Shown here: piece by piece, positions 13,644 to 22,512 of the stretch
Layout: every line of letters begins with the position of its first letter
How positions within the stretch are numbered: position 1 is the stretch's first letter
Assembly: GCA_040268355.1 (NCBI GenBank)
Contig: JAWRIT010000003.1
Span: 1 to 31,025 of the forward strand
Source of the DNA: UBA1367 sp040268355
GTDB taxonomy: Bacteria; Actinomycetota; Coriobacteriia; Coriobacteriales; Atopobiaceae
Reading direction: 5' to 3'
DNA: 31,025 nt
Program-made: the position numbers and the translations under genes
The notes under the pieces: model-generated
Databases searched by the model: none
The model's input: the letters and a program-made list of their open reading frames with translations, nothing else
What the model was told of the DNA's origin: nothing

Positions 13644-14510
13644 CTACTCCCGCTCCTTCGCCTCGTCCCAGAGCTCGTTCAGGGCCTCGGTGGACAGGTC
13701 CTCCAGATGCTGCCCCTGGCGATGGGCGCGAGCCTCCATGGCGGCCCAACGGGCACGGAACTTACGGTTCGACGCAGCCAGCGCCTCCTCGGCGTCAATG
13801 CCCTCGTGGCGAGCGACGTTGACCAGCGCAAACAGTAGGTCGCCAAACTCCTCGACAGCCGTGGCGCTGCCACGGGCCTCAGCCTCGAACTCGGCGCGCT
13901 CCTCGGCGACCTTGTCCCAGACGTCGGCCACGCTCTCCCATTCGAAGCCCGCCTTGGCCGCCCGCTTGGAGATCTTCTGGCACTGCATGAGGGCTGGAAG
14001 CGACAGCGGCACCGAGTCGAGCAGGCCCGGCTCGACATCACTGCCTGCCGCCTCGCGCTCCGCGCGCTTGACGTCGTCCCAGATGTCGAGGACCTGGCCC
14101 GCTGTGTCCACCGCACCCAGGGCCGCAGCGTCACCAAAGACGTGCGGGTGGCGGCGGACCAGCTTCTCGTTGAGCTCGCGGCAGACGTCGTCAATGTCGA
14201 ACGCCGCCTCGTCCGCCGCGATCTGTGCATGTAGGAGCACCTGCATGAGCACGTCACCCAGCTCCTCGCGCAGGTGGGACTCCTCATCGCTCGTGATGGC
14301 CTCGACGGCCTCGTAGGCCTCCTCAAGCAGGTTCTTCGCAATGCTCTGGTGCGTCTGGACCTTGTCCCATGGGCAGCCGTCCTGCTGGCGCAACCGCCAG
14401 ATGGTGCGAACGAGCCGATCGAACTCGGGATGGGCGTCCGGAGCGCCCTCCCGTGCGGTCGTCTGTGCGTCCACCGCGTCTGCCAGCTCGCGGACCTGCT
14501 CGTCTGTCAT
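13644..14510 (-). CDS. mazG: MazG nucleoside triphosphate pyrophosphohydrolase
   Basis: This 288-residue protein has two MazG domains, as in E. coli MazG (263 residues). The first has CPWDKVQTHQS (46-56), LLEEAYEAVEAI (61-72) and LREELGDVLMQV (80-91), whose Glu/Asp residues bind magnesium, then RRHPHVFGD. The second has KISKRAAKAGFEW and VEEFGDLLFALVNVARH. It hydrolyses non-canonical or excess NTPs to NMP and pyrophosphate, cleansing the nucleotide pool. It follows mfd by 54 bp; an mfd/mazG pairing near each other is also seen in Firmicutes and fits genome maintenance. A GAAGG-type ribosome site precedes the ATG. Confidence 0.95.
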   Translation of the reverse strand: MTDEQVRELADAVDAQTTAREGAPDAHPEFDRLVRTIWRLRQQDGCPWDKVQTHQSIAKNLLEEAYEAVEAITSDEESHLREELGDVLMQVLLHAQIAADEAAFDIDDVCRELNEKLVRRHPHVFGDAAALGAVDTAGQVLDIWDDVKRAEREAAGSDVEPGLLDSVPLSLPALMQCQKISKRAAKAGFEWESVADVWDKVAEERAEFEAEARGSATAVEEFGDLLFALVNVARHEGIDAEEALAASNRKFRARWAAMEARAHRQGQHLEDLSTEALNELWDEAKERE

Positions 14511-14564
14511 GGCCTTCGCCCTTCCTCCGTCATCGGTCAGGGACCCAGTGTAGCCGTGATGGCG

Positions 14565-17500
14565 CTACTCGTCGCGTTCGTCGTCGCCACCGAGCTCCTC
14601 AAGCACGCCCAGCGCCGCTGGCATGACTTCCTCGCGTCCCGTGTGGAACGGGTACTTGAGCGTCTTGGACTTGGGCAGCACGAGGGCGCGGGCGGCCTTG
14701 AGCTTGGGTGCCAGATGCCGCGGCACTTCGACGCCCTGGTACACGAGCCGTCCACCCGTGAGCGAGACCGATGTGCACCCCAGGCGCCTCGCGCGAATGC
14801 GGACCCGAGCCCGATCGAAGAGGTTCCTGCCCGCCAGGGTCAGCGCCCCATGACGCTCTTCCAGCTCCGTCTCGAGGGCGTCCACCTCCGCGAGCTCGGT
14901 CGCGGCGGCAAGCCGTCGGTACGCCTGCACGCGCTTGTCCACATCGGGCAGGTACTCCTCAGCCAGGAAGAAGTCGGCCTGCAGGTTGACGCTCACCTCG
15001 GTCTCTTCCAGATCGGCCTGCTCGCCCCGCGCCTCGGCCACGGCCTGTCCCAGCATCTGCGTGAAGAGGTCGAAGCCCACGCCGGAGAGGTTGCCATGCT
15101 GTTCGGCGCCCATCAGCGACCCCGCCCCGCGAATCTCCAGGTCGCGCATCGCGATGCGCATGCCGCTGCCCAGGTCTTGGAACTCGCCGATGGCCAGCAG
15201 GCGGTCGGTCGCCTCGGGCGTGAGCGGAACCTCGCCCGGAAACATGAAGTAGGCGTACGCCTGCAGCCGGCCGCGCCCCACGCGTCCCTTGAGCTGATAG
15301 AGCTGCGCCAGGCCCAGCCGCTGCGAGTCCTCGATGATGAGCGTGTTGGTGTGGGGGTTGTCGATGCCGCTCTCGATGATGGTCGTCGCCACCAGCACGT
15401 CCACCTCGTGCGTGGAGAACTGCAGCATCACGTCTTCCACCTGCGCGGCGCTCATCTGGCCATGCGCCACGCCCACCCGTGCCTCGGGAGACGCCTCCAT
15501 GACGCGCTCGACCGCGTCCTCGATGGTCGTCACGCGGTTGGAGACGTAGTAGACCTGCCCCTTGCGCTCGAGTTCCAGACGGATGGCGGCGCTCACCACG
15601 TCGGGGTCGTACTCCCCCACCGTCACCTTGACTGGCAGGCGGCCCGGCGGCGGCGTCAGGATGAGCGACATGTCGCGCACGCCGCTCACGGCCATCTGCA
15701 TGGTGCGCGGGATGGGCGTCGCCGAGAGGGTGAGCACGTCGACCTGCTCGCGCAAGTTCTTGAGCTGCTCCTTGTGCTGCACGCCAAAGCGCTGCTCCTC
15801 GTCGATGATCACCAACCCCAGGTCGTGAGGGTTGACGTCGGCGGAGAGCAGCCGGTGGGTGCCGATGAGCACCTGCACCGAGCCCTCCGCGAAGCCTCGC
15901 AGCGCATCGCGCTGCCGGGCGGGACTCACAAAGCGGGAGAGCACCCGGACCTGCACGTCAAAGGGGGCAAAGCGCTCGAAGAAGGTCTGGAAGTGCTGCT
16001 CCGCGAGAATGGTCGTGGGGCACAGCACCATCACCTGCTTGACATCCTGACAGCACTTGAACGCGGCACGGAGGGCCACCTCGGTCTTGCCAAAGCCGAC
16101 GTCGCCGCACAGCAGCCGGTCCATGGGGCGTGCGGCCTCCATGTCGGCCTTGATGTCGGCGATGGCGCTGCGTTGGTCATCGGTCAGCTCGTAGGGAAAG
16201 CTCGCCTCCATGTCGGCCTGGGCGGGCATGTCAGGCGAGAAGGCGAAGCCCGTCACCGACGAGCGGCGCGTGTAGAGGTCCACCAGGTCAAAGGCCAGCT
16301 TCTTGGCGCTCCTGCGCGCCTTGCCGGTGACGCGCGACCAGTCGGCCGTGTTGAGGCGCGTGAGGCGGGGACTCGCCCCGTCCGGACCCACATAACGCGT
16401 GATGCGATCGACCTGCTCGAGCGGCACGTAGAGCTTGTCGCCCCCCGCATACTCCAGCAGGAAGTAGTCGCGCTCGCGACCACCGACCTCCTGACGCACG
16501 ATGTCAGAGAACAGGGCGATGCCGTGGGTGGCGTGCACCACGTAGTCCCCTGGCTTAAAGGGGAAGGTGACCTCGGTCACGTCCGCCCGCCGGCCACGGC
16601 TCTTGCGTGCGGTGCGCGCCGTGAGGTCGCCCACCGAGAGCACGGCCAGGTGCGCGGAGGGAATGACGACGCCCGCCGGCACCGGCAGATCCGTGAAGGT
16701 GACGCTGCCCCGGTCGAGCGGCGGGGCGCTCAGGGCACCCCCTGAGACGGGCGCCCCGTCAGCGGTGCCCAGGGCCTCCGTGAAGGAGATGTGCTCGTCG
16801 GAGAAGGAGAGCTCCAGGTGCTCGCGGGCGCTGCGGTCCGGCACCGCGAACACCACCGCGTCGCGGTCGGCGACCAGCTGGCGCACGCGGCCCAGCAACT
16901 TTGCGTCCGAGCCGGCGATGGACGGCTGGCGCACCTCAAGCTCCGCGGTGGCGGTGCCGCCCTGCCGCAGGATGGAGGAGAGGGACAGGCGCTGCTGGCT
17001 GCCAAAGTCCATCGCACGCGGGGAGGTGTAGAGGCCGTCGACGGGAACCTGCGCCGCACCGGAGGCCGCGGCGATCTCGTCGGTCGCCCGCTGGCAGTCG
17101 TCGAAGAGGGCACGGGGCTCGGCCAGGACCATGAGGGTGTCACGCGAGAGATGCTCGATCGGGGAGGCGGTGGCCCCATAGAGCTGCGGCAGATAGCGAT
17201 CGAGCGTCGGGTCGGCGGCGCGGGCGCGGATCAGCTCGAGGTCGGCGGCCACCTTGGGATCGTCCTGCGCGGGACGAAAGAGCGCACGGGAGGCGTTTCC
17301 CACCGTCTGGTCGGTGAAGGCCAGCTCGCGACAGGGAGTGAGCGTCACCTCGCGCAGCTCGCCGATGGTCTGGCCCGTCGAGGCCACCATGCGGCGGATG
17401 CGATCGATCTCGTCGCCAAAGAACTCGATGCGCACCGGGGCGGTCGCCTGGGCGGGAAAAACGTCGATGGTGTCGCCGTGCACATGGAAGCTGCCCGGCT

Positions 17501-18017
17501 CGCGCACGGCGGAGGACTCCCCCACGTCGGCGTAGCCCATGCCCACCAGCAGAAGGCTCGCCTCCGAGAAGTCAAGCTCGTCACCCACGGAGAAGGTGCT
17601 GGAGGCAAAGTAGCCAGAGCCTGTCGGCGGAACGCGGCGGAGCAGCGCACGGGCGCTGCCGACCACCACGCAGGGCTCCCCGGCGGCAAGCCGGCCCACG
17701 GCCTCGCAGCGGGCCCCTATGACGGCGGTGTCTGCGGGCCGCTCTGCCCAGGGCCAGTCGCGTCGCTCCGGATAGCGCAGCACCCGCTCCCGACCCAGCC
17801 ATCCGGCCAGCGCGCGACCAGCACGATCGGCCGCCTCTTCGCCCGAGACCACCAGAAAGCAAGGGCGCGGCTGGCGCGCCCACAGCGCCGCCACGAGCAG
17901 CGGCCGTGCGGACTGGGCCACAGCGAGCGTGGCGTCGTTGCCCTCACGCAGCTCGTGCAGCAGCGGGGCGAGCTCAGGGGCGCCAAACAGCTGGCGCGAG
18001 ACACGATCTATGAGCAT
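14565..18017 (-). CDS. mfd: Mfd transcription-repair coupling factor
   Basis: This 1150-residue protein has the usual Mfd layout. The UvrB-like N-terminus (about 1-330) binds UvrA. The RNA polymerase-interacting domain near 485-545 contains FKPGDYVVHATHGIALF and GDKLYVPLEQVDRITRYVG. The superfamily 2 translocase follows, with Walker A GDVGFGKTE (639-647 or so), DEEQ at 739-742 and LSATPIPRT; the translocation (TRG) region contains GRVGRG, and a C-terminal TRCF domain closes the protein. It dislodges stalled RNA polymerase and recruits excision repair. It begins 36 bp after the DUF6541 gene on the same strand, without an obvious Shine-Dalgarno motif, so it may be read from the upstream unit or its own promoter. 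Confidence 0.97.
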   Translation of the reverse strand: MLIDRVSRQLFGAPELAPLLHELREGNDATLAVAQSARPLLVAALWARQPRPCFLVVSGEEAADRAGRALAGWLGRERVLRYPERRDWPWAERPADTAVIGARCEAVGRLAAGEPCVVVGSARALLRRVPPTGSGYFASSTFSVGDELDFSEASLLLVGMGYADVGESSAVREPGSFHVHGDTIDVFPAQATAPVRIEFFGDEIDRIRRMVASTGQTIGELREVTLTPCRELAFTDQTVGNASRALFRPAQDDPKVAADLELIRARAADPTLDRYLPQLYGATASPIEHLSRDTLMVLAEPRALFDDCQRATDEIAAASGAAQVPVDGLYTSPRAMDFGSQQRLSLSSILRQGGTATAELEVRQPSIAGSDAKLLGRVRQLVADRDAVVFAVPDRSAREHLELSFSDEHISFTEALGTADGAPVSGGALSAPPLDRGSVTFTDLPVPAGVVIPSAHLAVLSVGDLTARTARKSRGRRADVTEVTFPFKPGDYVVHATHGIALFSDIVRQEVGGRERDYFLLEYAGGDKLYVPLEQVDRITRYVGPDGASPRLTRLNTADWSRVTGKARRSAKKLAFDLVDLYTRRSSVTGFAFSPDMPAQADMEASFPYELTDDQRSAIADIKADMEAARPMDRLLCGDVGFGKTEVALRAAFKCCQDVKQVMVLCPTTILAEQHFQTFFERFAPFDVQVRVLSRFVSPARQRDALRGFAEGSVQVLIGTHRLLSADVNPHDLGLVIIDEEQRFGVQHKEQLKNLREQVDVLTLSATPIPRTMQMAVSGVRDMSLILTPPPGRLPVKVTVGEYDPDVVSAAIRLELERKGQVYYVSNRVTTIEDAVERVMEASPEARVGVAHGQMSAAQVEDVMLQFSTHEVDVLVATTIIESGIDNPHTNTLIIEDSQRLGLAQLYQLKGRVGRGRLQAYAYFMFPGEVPLTPEATDRLLAIGEFQDLGSGMRIAMRDLEIRGAGSLMGAEQHGNLSGVGFDLFTQMLGQAVAEARGEQADLEETEVSVNLQADFFLAEEYLPDVDKRVQAYRRLAAATELAEVDALETELEERHGALTLAGRNLFDRARVRIRARRLGCTSVSLTGGRLVYQGVEVPRHLAPKLKAARALVLPKSKTLKYPFHTGREEVMPAALGVLEELGGDDERDE

Positions 18018-18053
18018 GGTTCGTCTGACCTGCGATTCTGACGCATGGGCGCC

Positions 18054-20117
18054 CTAGATGGTGATGTGGTACAGGCGGCACTCGCCCTCGGCGAGCAGGA
18101 CCTCGAAGCCCGGCGTGTCGTCGGTGACGCCGTCGATCCCCTGCCACTGCAGAATGTCGAGGTTCCACAGCATCTCGCTCGACCGGTCGCGCTGCCGCCC
18201 GAGGATGACCACGTACTCCGCGCCAATGGTCTCGAGCGCCTGCTGGACCTCCTCGTTGCTCGCCACCTCGTCGAGATGCACGCGAATGACGTGGCTCTCG
18301 TCGGTGTCATAGCCCGAGGACATGGGGTTGATGCCCCGGTAGAACGTGCGCATCCCCGCGTCACCATAGCCGATGGCGCTGCCGTCGAAGGGGTTGTTGA
18401 TCACCAGGGCGTCACGTCCGATCAGCGCCACAGCGTCACGCAGGAACCGGCGCTCCTCCGCCGTGATGAAGCCCTCCTGCTGGGAGTAGTAGGCCGCCAC
18501 GCTGATGCGCTCGTACTCCGTCTCGCTCTCCACGCGCATGTGGCGGTCGCGCATCAGGTGCCCGGGCTCAGGCCCTGGCAGAAAGAAGCTCGGAAAGCAG
18601 ACGCCGAACAGCGCCACGGCGGTCGTGATGCCCGCCGCGAGCGTCTGGGGGCGCCGCCCGGCATCGAGCGCCAGCACGCGCGCCACGCCCTCACAGGCCC
18701 AGTCGAGGCCCATGGCGGCCACCGGCACCGCGCACACGGCCGCCAGCGCGGCCACGCGCACCGGGTCGTTGTACCAAAAGCCCGAGAGCAGGTCCTGCAT
18801 GGGCCCGTCGGTCACCGTGTTGGCGAACACGATGAGGCAGGCGAGGAGGTAGGAGGCGACCGCCCACAGATGCGCGCCGCTGCGCCTGCGCACGGCCCAG
18901 AGCGCCCCCAGGACCAGGGCGCAGGCCAGCACCGGCTGGCCGAAGTCGGTGAGGTACAGGTTGACGTAGGCGACCGTCGCCAAGTTGACCAGGGCCTGCG
19001 CCTCTGAGAGCTCAAAGGCCCAGTCCATCGTCACGACGGCGCGCATGAACGGCGAGGTGTAGAGCACAAGCCACAGCGCCACCGCAGCCGCCACGAAGAC
19101 GCCCGCCGCCACGCGTCCGGACAGCCTCCGGCCGAACAGGACGAGCCTCCCCACGGAAAGCAGCCGCCACACGCAGAACGGCACCAGCAGCACGCCGAGC
19201 GCAAAGACCGTGTTGGGGTGCATGTAGGCCATGCCGAACATGCTGAGCGCCATGGCCGCGCCGCAGCGCACGCGCACCGAGACGGGCACGCCGGCGGAGG
19301 TCGCCCGCACGAAGAGGCTCGCGACGCCCAGGATCACCGCAAAGCCCGCCAGGTTGGGCCACAGCGGACCGTAGGTCAGAAAGCGCCAGGGGAACGCCAC
19401 GAAGCACGAGACGGCGACAGCACCCATGGCCTGCAGGCGACGCTGCCGGGGGTAAGCCTCGGCCATGAAGGCGAGCCCGGACAGGGGGGTAACCACCGCC
19501 GCCAGCACGAAGCTCACCGCATTGATGACCACGGCGATGTCCGGGGCACCGAGCATGACTACCAGCGCACAGATGGACTGCCAGGTGGAGGGGTAGAACC
19601 CTCCCCCGCTCCCACCGTTGGGATGGATGGCGGCGTCTTCTGGCAGCGCGTAGGCCGAGGGACCGAAGGAGGAGAAGTTGCGCGAGTCCACAAAGGCGCG
19701 GATGCCGTTGATGTGGTGGGGCATGTCGCGCCCCGTCATGATCGCGTCGAAGCCCGGCAGCACGCTGATGAAGACGAAGAGCCCCACCACGAGACCGATC
19801 AGCAGGTAGAGGGCCATGAGCCAAGCGGTCGGGCCAGGAGGCTCCCCCTGACGATCGTGGTTTCGCACGCCGAAGCGCAGGGCCAGCACCGCCAACAGCG
19901 CGCTGGGCACAAACAGCATCGTGAGGGGTCCGGCAGGCACGCCCAACATGGGAAAGACCGTCGCCAGCACCGAATAGAGCGCGTAGGAGAGCGCCGGCGC
20001 CACGCAGAGCGCCATCGTGCGCTGCGCGAGGGCGAGCCGGGCCATAAGGAAACCGGGCAGATAGATGATGACGACCGCAAGCAGGCACGCCAGCACGAAC
20101 TCAGGGGCATAGGCCAT
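18054..20117 (-). CDS. DUF6541-type polytopic membrane protein (possible GT-C glycosyltransferase)
   Basis: This 687-residue protein has about a dozen hydrophobic helices over residues 1-520 and a soluble C-terminal domain (about 530-687). After the third or fourth helix comes a loop with acidic and His residues (DAIMTGRDMPHHINGIRAF), followed by a Gly-rich loop (HPNGGSGGGFYPS). The topology resembles GT-C glycosyltransferases that use lipid-linked sugars, and DUF6541 proteins of actinomycetes are often found in cell-wall polysaccharide loci. No enzymatic activity is established to my knowledge. It starts 5 bp after the GT4 gene stop, so the two are one translation unit; a shared surface-glycan role is inferred. 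Confidence 0.8.
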   Translation of the reverse strand: MAYAPEFVLACLLAVVIIYLPGFLMARLALAQRTMALCVAPALSYALYSVLATVFPMLGVPAGPLTMLFVPSALLAVLALRFGVRNHDRQGEPPGPTAWLMALYLLIGLVVGLFVFISVLPGFDAIMTGRDMPHHINGIRAFVDSRNFSSFGPSAYALPEDAAIHPNGGSGGGFYPSTWQSICALVVMLGAPDIAVVINAVSFVLAAVVTPLSGLAFMAEAYPRQRRLQAMGAVAVSCFVAFPWRFLTYGPLWPNLAGFAVILGVASLFVRATSAGVPVSVRVRCGAAMALSMFGMAYMHPNTVFALGVLLVPFCVWRLLSVGRLVLFGRRLSGRVAAGVFVAAAVALWLVLYTSPFMRAVVTMDWAFELSEAQALVNLATVAYVNLYLTDFGQPVLACALVLGALWAVRRRSGAHLWAVASYLLACLIVFANTVTDGPMQDLLSGFWYNDPVRVAALAAVCAVPVAAMGLDWACEGVARVLALDAGRRPQTLAAGITTAVALFGVCFPSFFLPGPEPGHLMRDRHMRVESETEYERISVAAYYSQQEGFITAEERRFLRDAVALIGRDALVINNPFDGSAIGYGDAGMRTFYRGINPMSSGYDTDESHVIRVHLDEVASNEEVQQALETIGAEYVVILGRQRDRSSEMLWNLDILQWQGIDGVTDDTPGFEVLLAEGECRLYHITI

Positions 20118-20122
20118 GTTCT

Positions 20123-21286
20123 CTACTCACCAACCGAGCGGCGTGCCGCCTCGAAGGCGTCAAGGACGGCGGCGGCGGTCTGGGGCCAGCAGAAGCACTG
20201 CTCGACCCGTTCGCGGCACCGTTCGCCCTTGCGTGCCAGCTCCTCGCGATTCGACAGGTACCCATCAAGTATATCCGCCCAGCGCACGGGATCGGCGTCC
20301 TCGACAACCATGCCAAAGGATTCGTCCGGCATGATCTCCCGCACGCCCCCCACCGCGCAGGTGACGCTCGAGACGCCCCAGGCCGCCGCCTCGAGGACCG
20401 AGGTGGGCATGCCCTCCGTCTTGCTGGGGAGCACGAAGACGTCGGAGCTTCGCAGCAGGGCGGACACGTCGGCACGCTCAAGGCGGCCGAGCAGGTGCAG
20501 ATTGGGCAGGGCACGGGCCGCCATCGCCTCCTGCTCGGGGCCGACACCCGCGACGATCAGATGCGCGGCGCGACCGCGCCTCGCCAGCTCTTCGGCCATG
20601 CCCACGAGGCAGTCCGTCCCCTTGTCGACCACCAGCCGTCCCGTGAAGGCGACGACCAGGTCCTCCTCGGGGATGCCCAGCTCGCGCCTGATGTCGCGCG
20701 GGGACGCGAGCGCCCGGAAGGCCGCCGCGTCGATGGCATTGTGGATGACGCCCTTGCCCTCTATGCCAAAGTGGGAGAGCCAGGCCAGGCTCTTGTCCGA
20801 GATGCCGTAGTAGTCGGGGTGGTAGCGCTTGGTGCGTGCGGTGGCCAGGTGCTCGTAGCGGCGCACCGCCCAATCGATGCGCGGGTCGCCGAAGCCCAGG
20901 TGGCTCGACCCGTGGTCGAGCAGGACGGCGCGCAGCCCCTGCTCGCGGGCGTAGCGCAGACCCAGCACGGAATGGGGGTAGAACCGCGTGTTGACGAGCA
21001 CGCCGTCTGCGGGGATGGCACGCACCTCGCGCCACAGCCGCGCATAGGCGCGACCGTGCCGGGGAAGGGGCAGGCGCCCGCCCGCCACCGGACGGCACGG
21101 CATGCGAAACAGGCGCACGCCGTCCTCGGTCGTCTCGTAAGGACCCAGCCCCGCCGTGTCGCAGGTGACCACACTCACCTCGTGGCCCTCCGACAAGAGC
21201 TCGCGGGCAAGGTTGGCGCTGAACTGCTCTACGCCGCCGTAGCTGGGCAGATAGAGCGCCGAGAAGATTGTGATCGCGTGACCCAT
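20123..21286 (-). CDS. Family 4 (GT-B) glycosyltransferase
   Basis: This 387-residue protein is a typical retaining GT4 enzyme. The N-terminus has YLPSYGGVEQFSANLARELL, the acceptor-side Gly-rich loop. The C-terminal Rossmann domain contains VVAFTGRLVVDKGTD and the E-x7-E motif in TEGMPTSVLEAAAWG, which binds the nucleotide sugar. No membrane segment is present, so it works at the cytoplasmic face on a lipid-linked acceptor. Donor and acceptor are unknown. It is the first gene of the minus-strand series and diverges from the GT2 gene at 21381 across about 95 bp, where both promoters must lie; no clear consensus is seen. Confidence 0.9.
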   Translation of the reverse strand: MGHAITIFSALYLPSYGGVEQFSANLARELLSEGHEVSVVTCDTAGLGPYETTEDGVRLFRMPCRPVAGGRLPLPRHGRAYARLWREVRAIPADGVLVNTRFYPHSVLGLRYAREQGLRAVLLDHGSSHLGFGDPRIDWAVRRYEHLATARTKRYHPDYYGISDKSLAWLSHFGIEGKGVIHNAIDAAAFRALASPRDIRRELGIPEEDLVVAFTGRLVVDKGTDCLVGMAEELARRGRAAHLIVAGVGPEQEAMAARALPNLHLLGRLERADVSALLRSSDVFVLPSKTEGMPTSVLEAAAWGVSSVTCAVGGVREIMPDESFGMVVEDADPVRWADILDGYLSNREELARKGERCRERVEQCFCWPQTAAAVLDAFEAARRSVGE

Positions 21287-21380
21287 GCGGACGGCCGTCC
21301 TTACCTCTGCTCACTTTCGATATAGTGGTGCGTGTTAGTGTAGCAGCGCACATGGTCGCATGACGTCTAAGGTGGAGCCG

Positions 21381-22061
21381 ATGAGGGTCCTTGCCATAAT
21401 ACCTGCCCACAACGAGCAGGACTGCATCGAGGACACCGTTCGCTCACTCACGCAGGCCTGCCCCGAGATCGACTACCTCGTCGTCAACGACGGTTCGACG
21501 GACGCCACCGCTGCCATCTGTCGAGAGCAGGGCTTTAACCACATCGACCTGCCCGTCAACACCGGGTTGGCCTCGGGCTTCCAGGCGGGCATGAAGTACG
21601 CCTACCGCCACGGCTACGACGCCGCCGTGCAGTTCGACGCGGACGGCCAGCACCTGCCCGCCTACCTGCCCGTCATGGCCGAGGCCCTGGAGCACGAGCA
21701 CGCCAACGTGGTCATCGCGTCACGGTTTCTGACCGAGAAGAAGGACTTGTCGCCGCGCATGCTGGGCAGCCGGCTCATCACCTGGCTCATCCGCGTGACG
21801 ACCGGCACGACCATCACCGATCCGACCTCCGGCATGCGCATGTACGACCGCGACCTCATCAGGACCTACGCCACGAGCTTCGACCTCGCGCCAGAGCCGG
21901 ACGCCATCGCCCTCATCTGTCGTCGCGGTGGCACGGTCGTCGAGGTGCCCGCGACGATGCAGGAACGCCAAGGCGGCGAGAGCTACTTCACCCTCCCCAG
22001 CGTCGCCCGGTACATGGCGCGCACGTGTCTGTCCATCCTCATGTTCCAGTGGTTTAGGTAG
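21381..22061 (+). CDS. Family 2 glycosyltransferase (polyprenyl-phosphate type)
   Basis: This 226-residue inverting GT-A enzyme has IIPAHNEQDCIEDTV at the start, VVNDGSTDAT, the metal-binding FDADGQH motif, and DPTSGMRMYDR followed by PEPDAIALICRRGG. The layout is that of small dolichol/undecaprenyl-phosphate sugar transferases lacking membrane helices. ATG 21381 has GGTGGAG upstream at proper spacing; an ATG at 21360 adds seven unconserved residues. The DUF2304 gene follows 9 bp later; DUF2304 partners are commonly paired with such GT2 enzymes and probably anchor them to the membrane (inference). Confidence 0.9.
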   Translation: MRVLAIIPAHNEQDCIEDTVRSLTQACPEIDYLVVNDGSTDATAAICREQGFNHIDLPVNTGLASGFQAGMKYAYRHGYDAAVQFDADGQHLPAYLPVMAEALEHEHANVVIASRFLTEKKDLSPRMLGSRLITWLIRVTTGTTITDPTSGMRMYDRDLIRTYATSFDLAPEPDAIALICRRGGTVVEVPATMQERQGGESYFTLPSVARYMARTCLSILMFQWFR

Positions 22062-22070
22062 GAGGCCGCC

Positions 22071-22421
22071 GTGTCCTCACCGATCTTCAGAGGCTTTCTG
22101 TTGCTGGGTGCGTTTCTGACCTGCTTCGTCATCATCAGGCGCGTCCGCTCGGCAAAGATCCAAATGGAAGACGCCATCTTCTGGGTGCTGCTTGCCGGCG
22201 CGCTGGTTGTGGTCGCGGCGTTCCCGCAGATCGCCTTCTTCTTCTCGAACGTCATCGGCTTCGAGTCGCCCAGCAACTTCGTGTTCCTGCTGGTCACGGC
22301 CGTCCTGGTGATCAAGGTCTTCGCCAACGCGGCAGAGATCTCGCTGCTCAAGCACAAGGTCAACCAGCTGTCGCAGGAGATCGCGCTGCAGCGTCACGAG
22401 CGGGAGGCCCCCCGCCGGTAG
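22071..22421 (+). CDS. DUF2304 small membrane protein
   Basis: This 116-residue protein has three hydrophobic segments (about residues 8-24, 36-56 and 66-84) and a charged, coiled C-terminus (LLKHKVNQLSQEIALQRHER). It matches the DUF2304 pattern. It starts with GTG, preceded by AGGAGG. It follows a GT2 gene directly, a frequent arrangement, and probably serves as that enzyme's membrane partner in making a lipid-phosphate sugar; direct evidence for the family is lacking. A 91-bp gap separates it from the convergent aminotransferase gene; a 13-bp direct repeat there is the only structure seen. Confidence 0.82.
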   Translation: MSSPIFRGFLLLGAFLTCFVIIRRVRSAKIQMEDAIFWVLLAGALVVVAAFPQIAFFFSNVIGFESPSNFVFLLVTAVLVIKVFANAAEISLLKHKVNQLSQEIALQRHEREAPRR

Positions 22422-22512
22422 GGCCTGCGGCTGCCCTTCCGCACACGGCCAGGCCTTCGCCTGCGCCGGGGTCGTCCGTGGCCGCACCTTCGCCTGCGCG
22501 GTCCAGATCCCC

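Noticed and set aside
14274..16745. 823-codon open frame on the plus strand
   Set aside because: It lies wholly antisense to mfd and mazG, and its composition (His, Arg, Gly, Ala) is that of a mirrored frame.
22454..22499. 13-bp direct repeat CCTTCGCCTGCGC, twice, in the convergent gap
   Set aside because: Short, G+C-rich and easily due to chance; no symmetry or T tract to support a terminator.
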